Source: Lithospermum erythrorhizon
Taxonomy: Eukaryota > Streptophyta > Magnoliopsida > Boraginales > Boraginaceae
DNA: 64,000 nt
Assembly (NCBI GenBank): GCA_019722365.1
Contig: JADFUC010001736.1
Location: forward strand, 186,001 to 250,000
Reading direction: 5' to 3'
Position numbers and translations under genes: made by a program. This document shows, piece by piece, positions 11,046 to 23,505 of the stretch. Each line of letters starts with the position of its first letter. Positions within the stretch are counted from its first letter, which is position 1. A model generated the notes under the pieces. The model was not told where the DNA came from, did no database searches, and saw nothing but the letters and a program-made list of their open reading frames with translations.

Positions 11046-13272
11046 GAGATGGAATCTTCAAGATCCATTTCAATTATTGTTAGAAATGATAGAATAATGT
11101 TAGTATATTGAATAGCTTCATTAATATATGGACATCTTGAAACTTTATGTTGCCAGGTATAATATGAAATAACATGGTAATAATATTATTAACGTCTTAG
11201 TATTACTAAAATTAATATGATAAAATAATAATTAATGTAATAATATCTTTTGAATTTTCAGAATCAAAATGCCGATATGAATCAACATCGACGATTAATA
11301 AAGTATCATTGTTCATAATGTTTTCTTAATATTTCATTCCATACCTTAATAATTCATTTGATGATATGTTCTAAAAATCTTAAATGGTTTGTTATTGGTT
11401 GGGACATTATTTCATTCGATGATTTGCATAAGGGTTGCCTCCAAGAATGTTCTTTTATTATTTTGTTCCAAAACTTTACTAAAATATTATATTTGCCTCA
11501 AAGTCATTTTTCGTGTATGTTTTAATGTCCTATTTTAAAGTCTTTGTCAATTCGAACTATTGGAAAACAAATAGCAACTTGATCCCAATTTCAAAATCAT
11601 GTTGGCAATTTGTTCTAACTTTTTCCTTTAATCTATAACTTTGAGAATACATGGCTCTTTTAGTTTAATTTTCTCCCAAATTAATTTCAAATGACATTTT
11701 CGATTTTTTAGATGAACTGTCGATCGTGAAATTAATTTTAACTGATATTTTTATATTTGTAGATAAAGTTTTGACCATTCTAAAATTATATTATGAAAAA
11801 TTGCAACAAAAAAATTGAAAATATTTCAAAAATGAACTAATTGAAGTATTATGTAGTAAAATAAATATTTAAATACCATTAAATATGTTAAGTTTAACAA
11901 CAAAAGTGTTTCGGAGGAGAATTAGGCGATGTTTTCGGAGGAAAGAATTGAAGCCCGATGGTGGAGCTGAGGTAATCGAAAAGTTAAATGGATTTAGGGA
12001 CAAAAATGGTGCATAGCCAATAATTTAGGAGATATCTGAAATTAATATAAAACAAAAGAAATAAGAAAATAGTAATAACTATAACTTCATCTACAAAATA
12101 TAAAATGCCAATTAAACTGATTTCACGAGAATCCATCTTTGGCCTAACATTCAAACACTATAGTGAAATTGCAAGTGGCATAGGTGAGATTAACCGATCT
12201 TTAATGGAAAACTTAAAAGTCTTGTGACTCGGAAATGGTAGGACTCATCGGAAGCCATGATATTAGACAGGTGGAAAGTTAGACAGAAGAAATATCAAAG
12301 TGTTAAATATGAAATTAAAGTATGATCGATAAGTGTCGGGAATATATGGTCACAAATTCAAATTGATCAAGGTCGATGAAGTAGACTACACAAGATGTCT
12401 TCCACGATGTACACATCTATAGATGGTAGACCCATACCACTTCTTCAAGTCCTCTTCAATTGTTTGACTTCTTTTTTATGCTAGTTGCTTGGAGCCATTT
12501 TTTGTTAGGGTCTACAAACTATAGTTTCAGCTTGAATTATTATTCTAATAACTTTAGATCATTGGTTACATTCATTTGGAAGTGATACTTTGTCTTTAAG
12601 GGTACTAACTAGTAACAAGGCATTGGTTAAATATAGTCAGGTATTTACAAGTGCCCGTTTAGAATGAAGGAAGTTACTCCGTATAATTTAATTCATGGTT
12701 CATAAAAGAGCATACCTATTACTACAATATGCTTTGGATGGGAAAATTCATAAAAGAGCATACTATTACTACAATATGCTTTGGGTTTAGGGGTGAAATG
12801 ATGATTATTTTGTACATATTTATTGCAGTGTAATAATTAAAGGAAATTTAATTGGGGTAAAATTATCGTTTTTCTTTAAAAATCTTATTTAAATATGTAT
12901 ATATTATTAGGTCTTCATGTTTTATATATTTGTGCATATAATATTTTATATATTTGTACATATTCCGTATAACATATTACTCACGTCTTCTTTGATATCC
13001 TACATTCCATCATCGTTCAATACCAAACAAGGGAGATATTATCATTATAAAAATAAGAATTCATGATAGTGCACATTATTGTAAGAGTTCTTTCTATGGT
13101 CATACCACATATGACTTGTTATTGATGCAAACCATCCTGGTAAAGTGGTAATCACACCATATATACATATAGATATTTCCATCTGAAAGTATGATGGGAA
13201 GTAACAAAATAAAGAAAGAAATAATTTTTTTATGTATTCTCTAAAACTATACCATCACTTTGTGTGCACATA
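11046..13272. other. Gene-free AT-rich spacer downstream of the aspartyl protease
   Basis: No coding sequence seen. Besides the 48-bp tandem repeat at 12701, the stretch is low-complexity AT-rich DNA. Its last 100 bases are presumably the 3' UTR of the minus-strand aspartyl protease. Confidence 0.5.
12701..12785 (+). repeat. 48-bp tandem repeat, about 1.8 copies
   Basis: CATAAAAGAGCATAC followed by TATTACTACAATATGCTTTG occurs at 12701 and again at 12749, with a one-base length difference. The near identity points to a recent local duplication. Confidence 0.8.
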
Positions 13273-14649
13273 TTACACAGTTGTGCCACAATTAGCCTTC
13301 CCAAAACCAACTCTTCTGTTTGCCACATCAAACTCTACCCAAAGGTTTTGCTGATGAAAGTTTCCAATAATATTACTTGCCACCCCCAAAGTTTGAGACC
13401 TCCCCATCCCAAAACAATGGACTCCAGCCCCAACATTATCCAATAATTTATCTTTACTAACCAATATCTCCACACCCTTTCCAAATTCAAGAACCATATC
13501 ACCAATCATTCTTCCAATCTCCACAGGGTTATTTCCGTCAAAACACATGTCTAAAGCTCCTCCATAGACGTACCCTTTTTTCAATTTTGGACCTACTAGT
13601 CTCACAACTTCTTCTCTCACTTTATTATAAGCTTCTTCAACTAAAAATGTGTATTGAGTGCCCGAATCAATCATGGTCTGACCCGACCCGTTAGCATCCG
13701 GTAAAAAAACCGTTCTTGAAATATTCAATTTCATACCACCAATTCTTATCCCAACCATACCAACTGTGTAGGCCAAATGATCCATGTTGGGTTTTTGTTG
13801 ACTTTGAGGAAAAGTCAAGAAACTTATGTATTTAAATGCATGTGAATTTGGATTTTGACCAAGGTAAAATGTCCCTCTAGGCATGACTTTGGACAACCCT
13901 TGTTTAGAAGGCACGCAATAAGAAAATTTACGTACCTTAGCTTGTGAGGCAAATGATAACCTTCCAAGATTCATTCCTAATATACCCTCTGCCTCTCCTG
14001 ATTCAGTAGTACATCCAAGAATCAAAGGAGGGGTACTTTGAGAGCTAGAAAATGTGAATTTTTCCCTAACTAGATTTCCCTCTGCCAAAGTACCATCTGC
14101 ATAGAAGTAAGAATAGTGACATAATCTCTTTTGGTCACATGTTGTTGGGAGGGTATAATCTGGAATTCTTGGTTTGCAAATGGGATGGTTGCAGGGCAAA
14201 ACAGAGAAGGTAGAGGAAAGTGAAGGGTCAAATGAAGGAGTTGGAGGAGGGGGTCTTTTAGGGGCCTTCTTGCATTGAATCCAAGAAAGTTGGCTTCCTG
14301 TATCCAATACCATTTGTTGAGGTTGTGGAGGTGTTCCAATTGGGATGCTCACTATCAAAGCCATTGAATACTTGAAGGATGCTTTGAAATTGTATGTTGG
14401 AAGAATCCTAGACTTGCCATGAACTTTTATCTTGTTGCTTGGTGATGAAACTAGAGAAGAAATGACATTTTTTTTGGTATCATATTGTTGTTTGGATATA
14501 TGGATGGTAGTAAGAGGAAAAGAAACAGAAAATGATTGGTTCAAAAGTGGTTTCAATAATTTTGGACTATGAGTTTCTTGAATTGAGAGGGTGCATAAGT
14601 TGAGAAACATGAAGAATAATAACATTGAAATAGAAGATGATGAAGCCAT
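13273..14649 (-). CDS. Secreted A1-family aspartyl protease, At1g66180/At5g37540-like
   Basis: Intronless gene for 458 residues. The first ATG in frame is at 14649; the frame is open for 28 codons before it but contains no ATG. A hydrophobic segment at residues 9-22 is a likely signal peptide. The two catalytic motifs of pepsin-type proteases are present: DTGS at 116-119 (within VLDTGSQLSWIQC) and DSGT at 328-331 (within MIDSGTQYTFL). A Cys-containing region with CNHPICKP and CDQKRLCHYS lies between them, and the C-terminus carries SNIIGNFHQQNLWVEF. It closely resembles Arabidopsis At1g66180 and At5g37540 as I recall them, nepenthesin-like atypical proteases. The substrate is unknown. A relic of a second copy lies at 23401-23505. 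Confidence 0.95.
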   Translation of the reverse strand: MASSSSISMLLFFMFLNLCTLSIQETHSPKLLKPLLNQSFSVSFPLTTIHISKQQYDTKKNVISSLVSSPSNKIKVHGKSRILPTYNFKASFKYSMALIVSIPIGTPPQPQQMVLDTGSQLSWIQCKKAPKRPPPPTPSFDPSLSSTFSVLPCNHPICKPRIPDYTLPTTCDQKRLCHYSYFYADGTLAEGNLVREKFTFSSSQSTPPLILGCTTESGEAEGILGMNLGRLSFASQAKVRKFSYCVPSKQGLSKVMPRGTFYLGQNPNSHAFKYISFLTFPQSQQKPNMDHLAYTVGMVGIRIGGMKLNISRTVFLPDANGSGQTMIDSGTQYTFLVEEAYNKVREEVVRLVGPKLKKGYVYGGALDMCFDGNNPVEIGRMIGDMVLEFGKGVEILVSKDKLLDNVGAGVHCFGMGRSQTLGVASNIIGNFHQQNLWVEFDVANRRVGFGKANCGTTV

Positions 14650-14746
14650 GAATGAAGAAAGAGAGGTTGCTTGAATTATTGGTTTTTGAATTAATGAAGT
14701 GAGAGCAAGGGGTATGGAAGTGAGATTTTCCAACTAGGTTCGTTGA

Positions 14747-14754
14747 TATTTATA
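14747..14754 (-). promoter_or_regulatory. Putative TATA box of the aspartyl protease gene
   Basis: Read on the minus strand, TATAAATA lies about 98 bases before the ATG at 14649. It predicts a 5' UTR of some 70 nt. Motif and distance are the only evidence. Confidence 0.5.
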
Positions 14755-14759
14755 TGGTC

Positions 14760-16115
14760 TGATGAAGGAGAAAAAGAACAATACAAAGCCAAAGAAAGGA
14801 ACAAACAAAATAAAAGGCAACGCGGTATGATATGGTAGGATAGTTGAGACTTTGAGTGGGTTGTTTCTAGAAATCATAAAATTGTGAAATTCTATTAATG
14901 GTCTTTGAATATTCTTATCCTAAAATACTACGGGATAAGTTGTTTTTAGAAATCACGCTTTTAAATTTCAAAATAATCATTTTATTCTTCATTATAATTC
15001 CTCAATTATTATATTTAAAAATGAAAAATAAATAATATGGAGTATTTTGATTCTTAAAAAAAAAATACTATTTGGTGTTCTATAATAACTCATCATTTTT
15101 ATGTAGGGAGGGGCCTAAAGAAGTGATGACATTTGATACATTTTGAGCTTCATCTACAGCTGCATTTTAGGTACTGGATTACGTTAGTATCGTGAATGAG
15201 AAGGCTAATGATGTCTGGATACATACTACTACATCATTAATATTTTCAATTATTTTTAATAACATTTATTAATTACTACGTATGTTTTAAGTAAAATGTA
15301 TGTTGATCATGTATACGAAGTACATAATAATTTTTTATTTATATAATGAAAAACTATAATAAAATAATACAGTACTATGAACATTTTAAAAAAACAAATA
15401 AAATGATATGATCTCACTTTATATTTATTAGCCTAATGTATAAAAAGGATTTATAGTCTAGTTTAACATGGAAGAAACATGGAGGCGTAATATAAATTAA
15501 GGTAGTTGTGCAATATTAAAAGCATGTGCGTCGAGCACTACAATTTTTTTTTAAAAATACAAATGAAAATCATCAGCTTTTACTCATTTATGTATGTATT
15601 TTATTAACTTTCTCATTATTCACCTAAAATATAAAAATCGTGTATTTGAATTTTCGTTAATGTAAAATGTCAAATATGAAAAAAAATATTATAAGGGCGG
15701 TGAAATTTGGGGTGTGTGTAAATTTTTAGAATGGTATTTTGGGGCTGGCATCATTTATTTATTTTTAGTTTTTTCATCTATATTATAATGCTGGAGGCGA
15801 TGCACATGCTCTTGAACCGTAGCGAATGTCGAGAGTGGCCAACTACTGCCATCTTGCATCAGATTACTGTAGTAATGCTGTCCAAATTTTTCGGCAACAT
15901 TTTGATGAGTGGCGCTTGGCGGATGTAAATTTTTTTGTTTTTATTTTATTCCTACCGGGGCCCGTTTGAGTGCCAAAAATTAAGTTGTTCCCGAATCAAG
16001 TACACGGTGTGGCAGCGTGGTGTTAAATTTGACGATAATGATCACGATGCTGTCATTTGAACACTCTTGTGGGTGGTCTTAGTGCTCAAACTTGGTAAAA
16101 CAACACTTACGAAAT
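14760..16115. other. Gene-free AT-rich spacer
   Basis: The first few hundred bases are the presumed promoter region of the aspartyl protease. The rest is AT-rich, and the only open frame (15731-15928) looks random. Confidence 0.5.
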
Positions 16116-16325
16116 ATCTTCGTCGCTTTTAAAATAAATGATTATTTATATAAAAAGTGTTTTATTAAGGGATAATGAAAAGTTGTATTGGGATTATAAA
16201 AAGCTACAGTGAAAATGTAAAAAACTACTGGGATTATAAAAAGGTATATTAAAAATACAAACAATCAACTATTATGAAATGGTAATTTTTTTTTTAGATG
16301 ATCATGTATTTTGAGACGGATGAAG
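16116..16325. mobile_element. Stowaway-like MITE, copy 1
   Basis: A 210-bp element. Its left end (TCTTCGTCGCTTTTAAAATA) and the reverse complement of its right end (CTTCATCCGTCTCAAAATAC) match imperfectly, and TA dinucleotides flank both sides. This is typical of Stowaway (Tc1/mariner) MITEs. The interior motif GTTTTATTAAGGGATAATGA and the repeated GGGATTATAAAAA are shared with the copy at 38504-38709. Confidence 0.7.
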
Positions 16326-17040
16326 TATATATAGTTAGGGGTAGAGCATAATATTAGTGTGTAAAGGGGTCAAATTTTAATGTTACAGTAGTTGTTTCTT
16401 AATAAAATTCTAAACATTGAGTGAAAATTTATATATTCTTAAATTTGAAGAAAACAGTATGTAGAAAATATTTATCCAAATATTTAGGAACAGGCATAAC
16501 CTAGATTATGCTATTATTGGACTGAAATTTTAGTAAAGTGTAGGATTGTATTGGTGGGCTGGTGGCAAACAGGTGGCGGAATTTGAGCACATTTCGGCTG
16601 CTTTCCTTTTCTTTTTTGCCTTACATTATTACATGCTAATAAAAGCATTATCCTACATCAAACTAGTGGTTATGCTCTACAGTGCTAGATTATTCAAGAA
16701 TTATTTCATATTTTCAAATGGTATGGACTTCTATAATCCCTTTCTGCTATAGTTAATCTAATTTAATTTTTCCGTTCAATTTCCCTTTTAGGTGGCAAAG
16801 TGCTAAAAGTAATCCTTTAATCTTTGTGGCTGGTGATAAATAAATTTTCAGAAGGAATATAATGGGGGTCCAAATTCTTCAATGACAGTATCATACCATT
16901 CTGTCGAAAAAAAAGAATTTTATTATTATTTATCTTGAGAGTGCAAAATAAAATTTACTATAGAAGAAAATTTTTGGAGTGCAATTTTTATCGAAATCGA
17001 AAGAGGATCATACAATATAGATCGCTAAGCATTTCTTTGA
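16326..17040. other. Spacer between MITE and GC-richer repeat block
   Basis: AT-rich DNA. The open frame at 16546-16752 has no recognisable feature. I see nothing to annotate. Confidence 0.4.
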
Positions 17041-20000
17041 CGATTTATTGAGATCTTGGCTTTGAGAGTTTGATCTTGATAGGGTAGTATGAGAGCTTAG
17101 GCTTGATTTGAGAGCTTGATTTAGAAACTTTGATTTGAGGTTGGATTTGGGATAGAAGGCTACATGAAATTTGAAGTGTCACAGTGCTTGATGGTTGAGG
17201 CCAGTGCGGGCTGGATATGGTCCCGGGAGGCACTTGCACCGTATTCTAGGTGTTGGGCGTATGAACGTCTTGGAGTGCTTGGAGGCGATGCCAGATGCGA
17301 TGCTTGGGGCCGGATGGACTTCTTATAAGTATCTTTGCGGTATGGGACTTGTGTTTTAGCATTTAGCGATGGGACTTCAGCTTTCGCGGTGGACTTGAAT
17401 GATATGTTATTTGTGCTTTGGTGGGGCTTGATTTGGGGATAGAGACTTTCCAGAGCGAAGTTGTGTGGAGGTGATTCTTGTCGAGTTATTGAAGCTTGAT
17501 GCGGCTGCTGGCCTCTTCTGGCAGCCACTTGATTGTTGGCCAGGGGAGACTTTGGTAATTTGGCGCCAGCTTGGATTTGTTAAAACTTTGAAGCGATATG
17601 CTGTTTCCCAGTTTGTACTTCTGGCGGCGCCTTGGCTTTGTTCTTTGTAGTGATGATCGGTATGGAGGTTGGTATCGCTTGTTGATAACCTTGTCGATGT
17701 CCGAACCGAGCACTTGCGGCGTGTGTCACACTGAGCTCGATTATAAAAAGCCCATATTCCGGTATATTTCACATGCTCCCAGAAGCTTGATGAATCAGCT
17801 TGAGATTTTAATGCAGATTATAAATAATCGAGGTGTATTGCTTTATTCACCGAATATTGAGCGTTAACTCGAGAAATACGTGTCGAGATTACCATCAGAT
17901 TTTAACTAGCTTGAAGAATGCTTGCGTTTGATAACGGTAATTCCACATGAAGCACCTCTTTAGGCTGCCGAGGTGACCAGCCGCCGAAAGTGGTGTTTCT
18001 GCTGAAGCAGGTTAGGTTCGTGTGTCTGGGTTCGTGTGTTCATTAATATCCATATGTAATTTCAGTAAATAGTGCAGCGTTACTAAATATACCATTAAGA
18101 TGAGTACCAAAGTGAAAAAATTGAAAAAAGTATCTCAAGAAGTATTTTATTCACTTAATTAAAATGTGTACCAAAAATTAGGATTCATGGTGGTACGAAT
18201 TGCTTAAAAGTTAAATAATAACTTATATAATTGACATTAATGATTTTTTATTGAGAAAATGAGTACGTATTAAAATGTATCAAAAAGAAAAAAAGAAAAA
18301 TATATCAAAAATGGTATAATTTGTATTTTGATTATTAATGACGAATTAATGAGCAAAACTTTAATGAGCCGTAACTTTACTGTGTGGTTTAAAATATGTT
18401 GCTTTAAGAAATTTCGAGGCCGTCATACGTATTTTCTCATATGTTTTTTTTTATGTATTTTTTATGTGAATTAACTATACATTTGAAATTTAGGGGTTTA
18501 TATAGGCCTCCGAGCCAGTACTCGCTTACAGTGGTTGGTTTAATACCGGGTGAATTATGATCTTCGCCCATAATCCTTGAGTAAGATACGAGGCAGGTGA
18601 ATTTATGAATTACACTCAAGGAGTAATATGAGCCTATTTTGACTATTAGGAAGGTTAGGATTAACTTTTAGGTCGGAAATGTGGTACTATATTATTACTC
18701 GGACCTTTTAGACGCTTTATTTTGATTTTCATAACTTTTAGGTGCTCATTTTGAGCCGCTTTTGGGAACTTCGATTTTAGCCCCAGGCGAATTGTAATAT
18801 GATAAAATTAGTTATTTTTTAACCTCGAACCTAAATTTAATGAGCCAGTAATTAGAACTATTTTCGAATCCTTGTTCGTGAGGGTTTCACGTAAATTAGA
18901 GGCTCGGTGAGAACCAACCACGTTTTATTTTTAATGACTCGATTTTAATTAATTTAATTAAGTCATCTCCATCATTTTAATTATTTTTTTAATAAATTTT
19001 CATTGCCTACAAGCATGTAACGTTTTGGTCACATCGTTGGCACTAAATTTCAAGAATCATAAACTTTAAGTAAGCATATTATGAGCATTAAAGAGTCGCA
19101 CTAAAAACAAACACATATGCATAGTCTGATTCAAAATTATAATTTTAATAATGCTAAGTCATGACATCATTAAACACAAGTGATGAATTGTTTAGATTAA
19201 AATCTTTAACATTCTGAAAAAATAACTTTTTGTTACAATTTTTTTTTTGTTATACTTGTGAGCATCGAAAATTTATCAGAAATAATTAAGTGATTGGGCC
19301 GGAGTAATCAAAGTTAGTGAGAATTCATTTCACTAAGAGTAATACAAATGACCCAGAGATTAGGGTTACCGGTTAACTCCTAAATTAATCGAACCACCGA
19401 GCGACGAGGGGTTCCCGTCATCAGCTGGAGTTAGCAGTAGAGGCAAGAGTTTTCATTAGTAACCTAGTTTGAACTTCGAAGCAAGTTTGTGACAATACTC
19501 GGATTAAATGTCGAGATAAAATTAAACAAAGAAAACCCTAATTTTATTGATCAAATAAACCCAACGGGACGTTCCACGAAACCACGTGGCTCGAAATGAA
19601 ATCATAAGCAGCGGGGTTTAAAATGAAGAGGCACCACACATGTTTTTGTTCAAAAATCGAGTACCACTTGAGTTATGTGGTTCAAAAATGTGATCTTTCA
19701 GAAGTAGTGAAGTGCCGAAAATCAAGGCTCGAAAATGTGCAGATTCGTATGAAAATGTGACCTAAAAAGAACCGGAACCTTCCTTGGACATAAAGAGAGG
19801 AGCCCAAAGTGATGGCCACCTCTGAAAATTTCAATTATCAGCGGTCAGGATGCTTTAACGCCGAAATTCAGCGGTAGATCGTGATTACATACAGCTCAAT
19901 GGGAAATCGGAAACTGGCATTTGAGGCAGAAACATAAATACCACAAATTTTGACCGAGAAATTCCATGGACAAGAATTAAAAAATACCGCAAAACCCACG

Positions 20001-21130
20001 AGGAAAATCTGAGAGGAACATTCTCTAAAAATTTTAAAATTAAATCTTTGAAGACCGCCCGGCCGAGAGAAGCACTTGGTAGTGGCTAGAAAACACCTCG
20101 GTGGCCATAATAGGGCGCTTTGAAATTAGGATGTGCGCAAAACATAATAATGCTTGAAGTTTGAAAAAAATCCGATGAGAATACGGCGTGGAGTTCTCGA
20201 AGCGACTGATGTCCGGAGTTAGTATATGGCACGATTATTCATAAGCTTGGATGAGTACCTTATAAATTTAAGTTTGATTCGTCGAAATGGAATATAGGAA
20301 CAAGCTGACGTTTAGTCTGGATTCTGGAAGCGAGGCTTTCTGTTGCTAAGGCCCTGTGCAGTTGATCATTTCATCAGCAAGGTTGGAGCCGTTCATGCAT
20401 CTTGATAAATCATTTCTGACAACAGTTGCTAAGGGCGTTGTGGTGGCCAGCCAGGCGCTAAAGAACGTTGTAGTACCAGCAACAGCGTTGCCCGGCAACA
20501 ACACTGCTCAGCTACTCGGCTTCCAGGCGGATGCATCCCCAATCCAGGGTGTCCATGCTCAGCTAAACTCTATCGCGTAAGTGTATGGCCAAAACCAGCG
20601 GTCGAGCCCACAATCGCAAGGTGGGCGCCAAATCCCAGTCCCAGCTGACGCTATAGTTATCCGGCTTCTGGTCCACTGTGATTCGAAAGCAGTCCTAGCA
20701 GCTGAAAGCAACGATGAGGTAAACGAGGAATGCAGTAGACCGGGGTGGGGTCAAGCAGGTCAGTCAATGCAATGCAGGGAATCTGTTGGCCCCAGGGCTG
20801 GGCTTCGGACGTGTCGAGTCGAGGAACGGTCTCAGAGATCCATCAGGCAGGGACATTTATCATTGCATGGAAACATCCCGGAAGCTCAATCAGGCTGTTC
20901 CAGGCTTCAGCTTATCCGAAATGAGAGTGGGCTGAAGTCGGCTTCAGCTACATCGAAATCGAAATCAAATCAAGTCAAACTCGGCTTCAATCAGAAGTTC
21001 AAATCCAGAAATCAAACAAGTCGGCTCGAATCAAATCGAAATTCGAAACCCAGTTAGCTTGTCAGTTGAGTCGTCGAAGTCAGCTTGGCCAACGTCATGA
21101 AATGCGTCGTGGCATTTTTAGGGATAAATA
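17041..21130. mobile_element. Unclassified, probably decayed repeat block
   Basis: About 4 kb whose ends (17.05-18.0 kb and 20.3-21.1 kb) have a clearly higher GC content than the surroundings and are dense in CTTGA, TTTGA and TCAAA-type words. Short overlapping open frames occur on both strands (up to 158 codons, 20581-21057), but none shows gag, protease, reverse transcriptase, integrase or transposase motifs. The middle (18.4-20.2 kb) resembles retrotransposon untranslated sequence. My best guess is a non-autonomous or heavily decayed LTR element; I could not define LTRs or a target duplication. Confidence 0.35.
18010..18370 (+). repeat. Dispersed repeat R1, copy 1
   Basis: About 360 bp shared in the same orientation with 62900-63260. 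Landmarks common to both are AATTAAAATGTGT, ATAATTGACATTAATGATTT, ACGTATTAAAATGTATCAAA and AATGGTATAATTTGTATTT. There is no coding capacity and the family is not recognised. Confidence 0.7.
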
Positions 21131-21189
21131 TTTTGAATGGTCGATCATCTTCAATTTGATAAAAGCGTACTTATTTGAGAAATTTTCTA

Positions 21190-22734
21190 CACTACGGTGG
21201 GTTTATTTTGTACCCCATCGCCAAATAATAAAAATTCTTACGCGTTACAATGCTTTCACGATGTAAATAGCGAATACAACCTTTGCTCACGCTTTTTTGG
21301 CAGTGTAACAACGTTAACTCGGTTATTCGATAGTTATAACATAACCGAAAAGAAAAAATATTTTTGTGTGAAAGGTATTTGTTACTCCTGCGATTTCGTA
21401 ACAATTGATATTTATTTGTTCTGTCATGGGAATGGTAACAGATGTTATTTCTTCGTCTATTAGGCGGTAACAAATAGTAAACATCGTTTGTTACACCTCT
21501 TTGTCTTTTGTTGCACTAATGTGTCGTCACAAATATAAGCTATTGCTATAATATAATACCCCCTCCAATTATTTTAATATTCATTGTACTTTTTAATATC
21601 AAATTTCAATCTTCAATTATTTTCAGTATTAAATATTGACATGAAAAAATCATAATCACAATTAAATCATTACAAAATTGAACGGAATGTGATTTATTTG
21701 TCCAGCAGGTGCCGGGATCTTGTGCGAATGTTTGAACTGAATTCGAACGCTCGATAACAAGTTCTTTGTTTTATCATTTGGATTGATTGTTTGTATCTTT
21801 ATATTAAATTACATGTTATTCGATGTTGGCTAGTAATGAGGTGCAGAAAGGTTGTCATTGAAAGGTAAGGAGGACGTTTTGTTATATTAGAAATGTAAGG
21901 AGGTAATTTAATTTTTGAGCTATCGTTTGAAGCATCATCTGACATGTTTATGCGTGTTTGAGCTGCTCTAGGACTGGAATTAGACTCAATGGTGAAGCCT
22001 TATTTGCATCACTTCAAAACCTTGCACTCCTTGAGTTGCATTGTCATCAGCTTTGTATTTTGCTTCCTTTTCAACTTTGGGTATGATACATTGACCCACT
22101 GTCTCCTACTTGTAGATTTGCAGCAGAGGTATTCCATGGCTTACATTAACAAGTCCACTTGAAAAGGCTGTTATAGCACAGAAAAGTCGCTTACATTTTG
22201 CATATACTGCTGGTGTGTGTTACTCAGGTTCTATGCTTGTAGGCTCGAGCCTCAAGATTCAAGTTCGGCTGAAAAGTTTAGAGTTGAAGGTTCGGGTTGA
22301 CGGTCAGTTCGAGGAATAGATCGAATAAAAAGTTCTTTACGGATTAGATTCATATAATTGTAAAATATCCATATATATGAAGAATAAATTATTTAAATTA
22401 TAAATTAAGTTGAATTATTTAATTTTATTTATATATGTTATATTAGTTAAATATTAATGAATATTCAATAAGCGTCACCAATAGGTTTTCGTTACAACCA
22501 AACTACAAGTAACAAAAGGTTTTTTTTGTTGCATAGCATTGAAGCATAACAAACACATTTGTTGAATGACCAAAAACAAAAGAAGTTGTTACGGCTAACT
22601 GGCGTAACAAACGCTTTTGCGTCGCCACCTTTTGCAACGACAAAAAGCATAAAAACGTGTAGCTCTTTCCTTCGTTTTTTTAGGCTTTTGTTACCATTTT
22701 ACTGTTGTAACAACACGTCCTTTTTTTTGTAGTG
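21190..22734. mobile_element. Non-autonomous CACTA-like transposon
   Basis: The right end, reversed, reads CACTACAAAAAAAAGGACG, and the left end begins CACTACGGTGGG. Subterminal regions of 200-350 bp at both ends are packed with short motifs of the TTTGTTAC / GTAACAAA type, mostly in opposite orientations, as in CACTA (En/Spm) elements. The 1.5-kb length and lack of transposase mark it as non-autonomous. Beyond CACTAC the two tips differ, and the three bases outside (CTA and TAA) do not match, so it is old or the left boundary is imprecise. The interior (21.7-22.3 kb) has a different texture and could be captured DNA. Confidence 0.55.
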
Positions 22735-23400
22735 TAATTAGATTATCAAACATTATTCCATTCGATTATGTTGTAATATTATTCATCATATAATATAATT
22801 TTATTATTTTGCATCTTTAGACTTGAAGTACATACCGAAGGAGTTGAACTCCATTGTAATTTTTTATTTATCATATGTTATACTGAAAAGGATATAATTA
22901 TTTGCAAGCAAGTAGTAAACAACTAAACATATATATACACACATAATTGGGTGTCATAAAAAATAGCTTGATAGATAATAATTTCAAATGATATGTGCTC
23001 ACCATCGGGTTATATAGAATATATAGGATTTCACTAAAATGTCGACAAACATTCTAAAAAGTGCAGGGTTATTATTAGGAACTTAAGGAAAATTCTTAAA
23101 CATGTACTTAAGCCAATAAAATATAATGGTTTAAAGAAAATTAGTTGCTATTATTTGAACTAGTGTTAAAGAAAATTAGTTATTACTATTTAAAATAATC
23201 CAATGGCTCTCATGCTTGGATTTTTCTTAAGCTTATAATTATTAGAATTCGATTCAAATCTATGTATTGCAAAGTAGTAATAATTTTGAAGTATTTCCAT
23301 CAAATATAATATAACATATATACAAATATTGAGTTCAAAAAAAGATTTACAAAGTCCAAATTTGAAACTAAAAGTTTCTTATGGTAAGTGTTAAATAATA
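22735..23400. other. AT-rich spacer between CACTA-like element and protease relic
   Basis: No open frame or recognisable repeat boundary seen. The sequence is very AT-rich. Confidence 0.4.
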
Positions 23401-23505
23401 TTAAGCAGTTGTGCCACAATTATCTTTCCCAAAACCTACTCTTTTGCCTTTTAAATCGAACTCTACCCAAAGATTTTGCTGATGAAAATTTCCAATAATA
23501 GGAAA
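23401..23505 (-). pseudogene. Relic of an aspartyl protease 3' end
   Basis: Read on the minus strand, this piece encodes IIGNFHQQNLWVEFDLKG, then a segment ending in FGKDNCGTTA and a stop codon. It matches the last 35 or so codons of the intact aspartyl protease at 13273-13372, including the position of the stop. Homology ends abruptly at 23505 next to a run of A. No active-site motif remains nearby. It is what is left of a second gene copy, probably a former tandem duplicate 9-10 kb away, now separated by transposons. Confidence 0.85.

Noticed and set aside
17160..17772. Cluster of 60-120-codon frames on both strands
   Set aside because: They overlap in several frames within a repeat-like block, and no translation shows conserved motifs.
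20356..21057. Two consecutive plus-strand frames of 74 and 158 codons
   Set aside because: The second has a non-ATG start and low-complexity Ser/Gln/Lys composition; no gag, pol or host family was recognised. Kept only as part of the unclassified block.
21990..22130. Leucine-rich open stretch inside the CACTA-like element that could be an LRR fragment
   Set aside because: Only about 30 codons, with no repeated LRR spacing; too weak to name.
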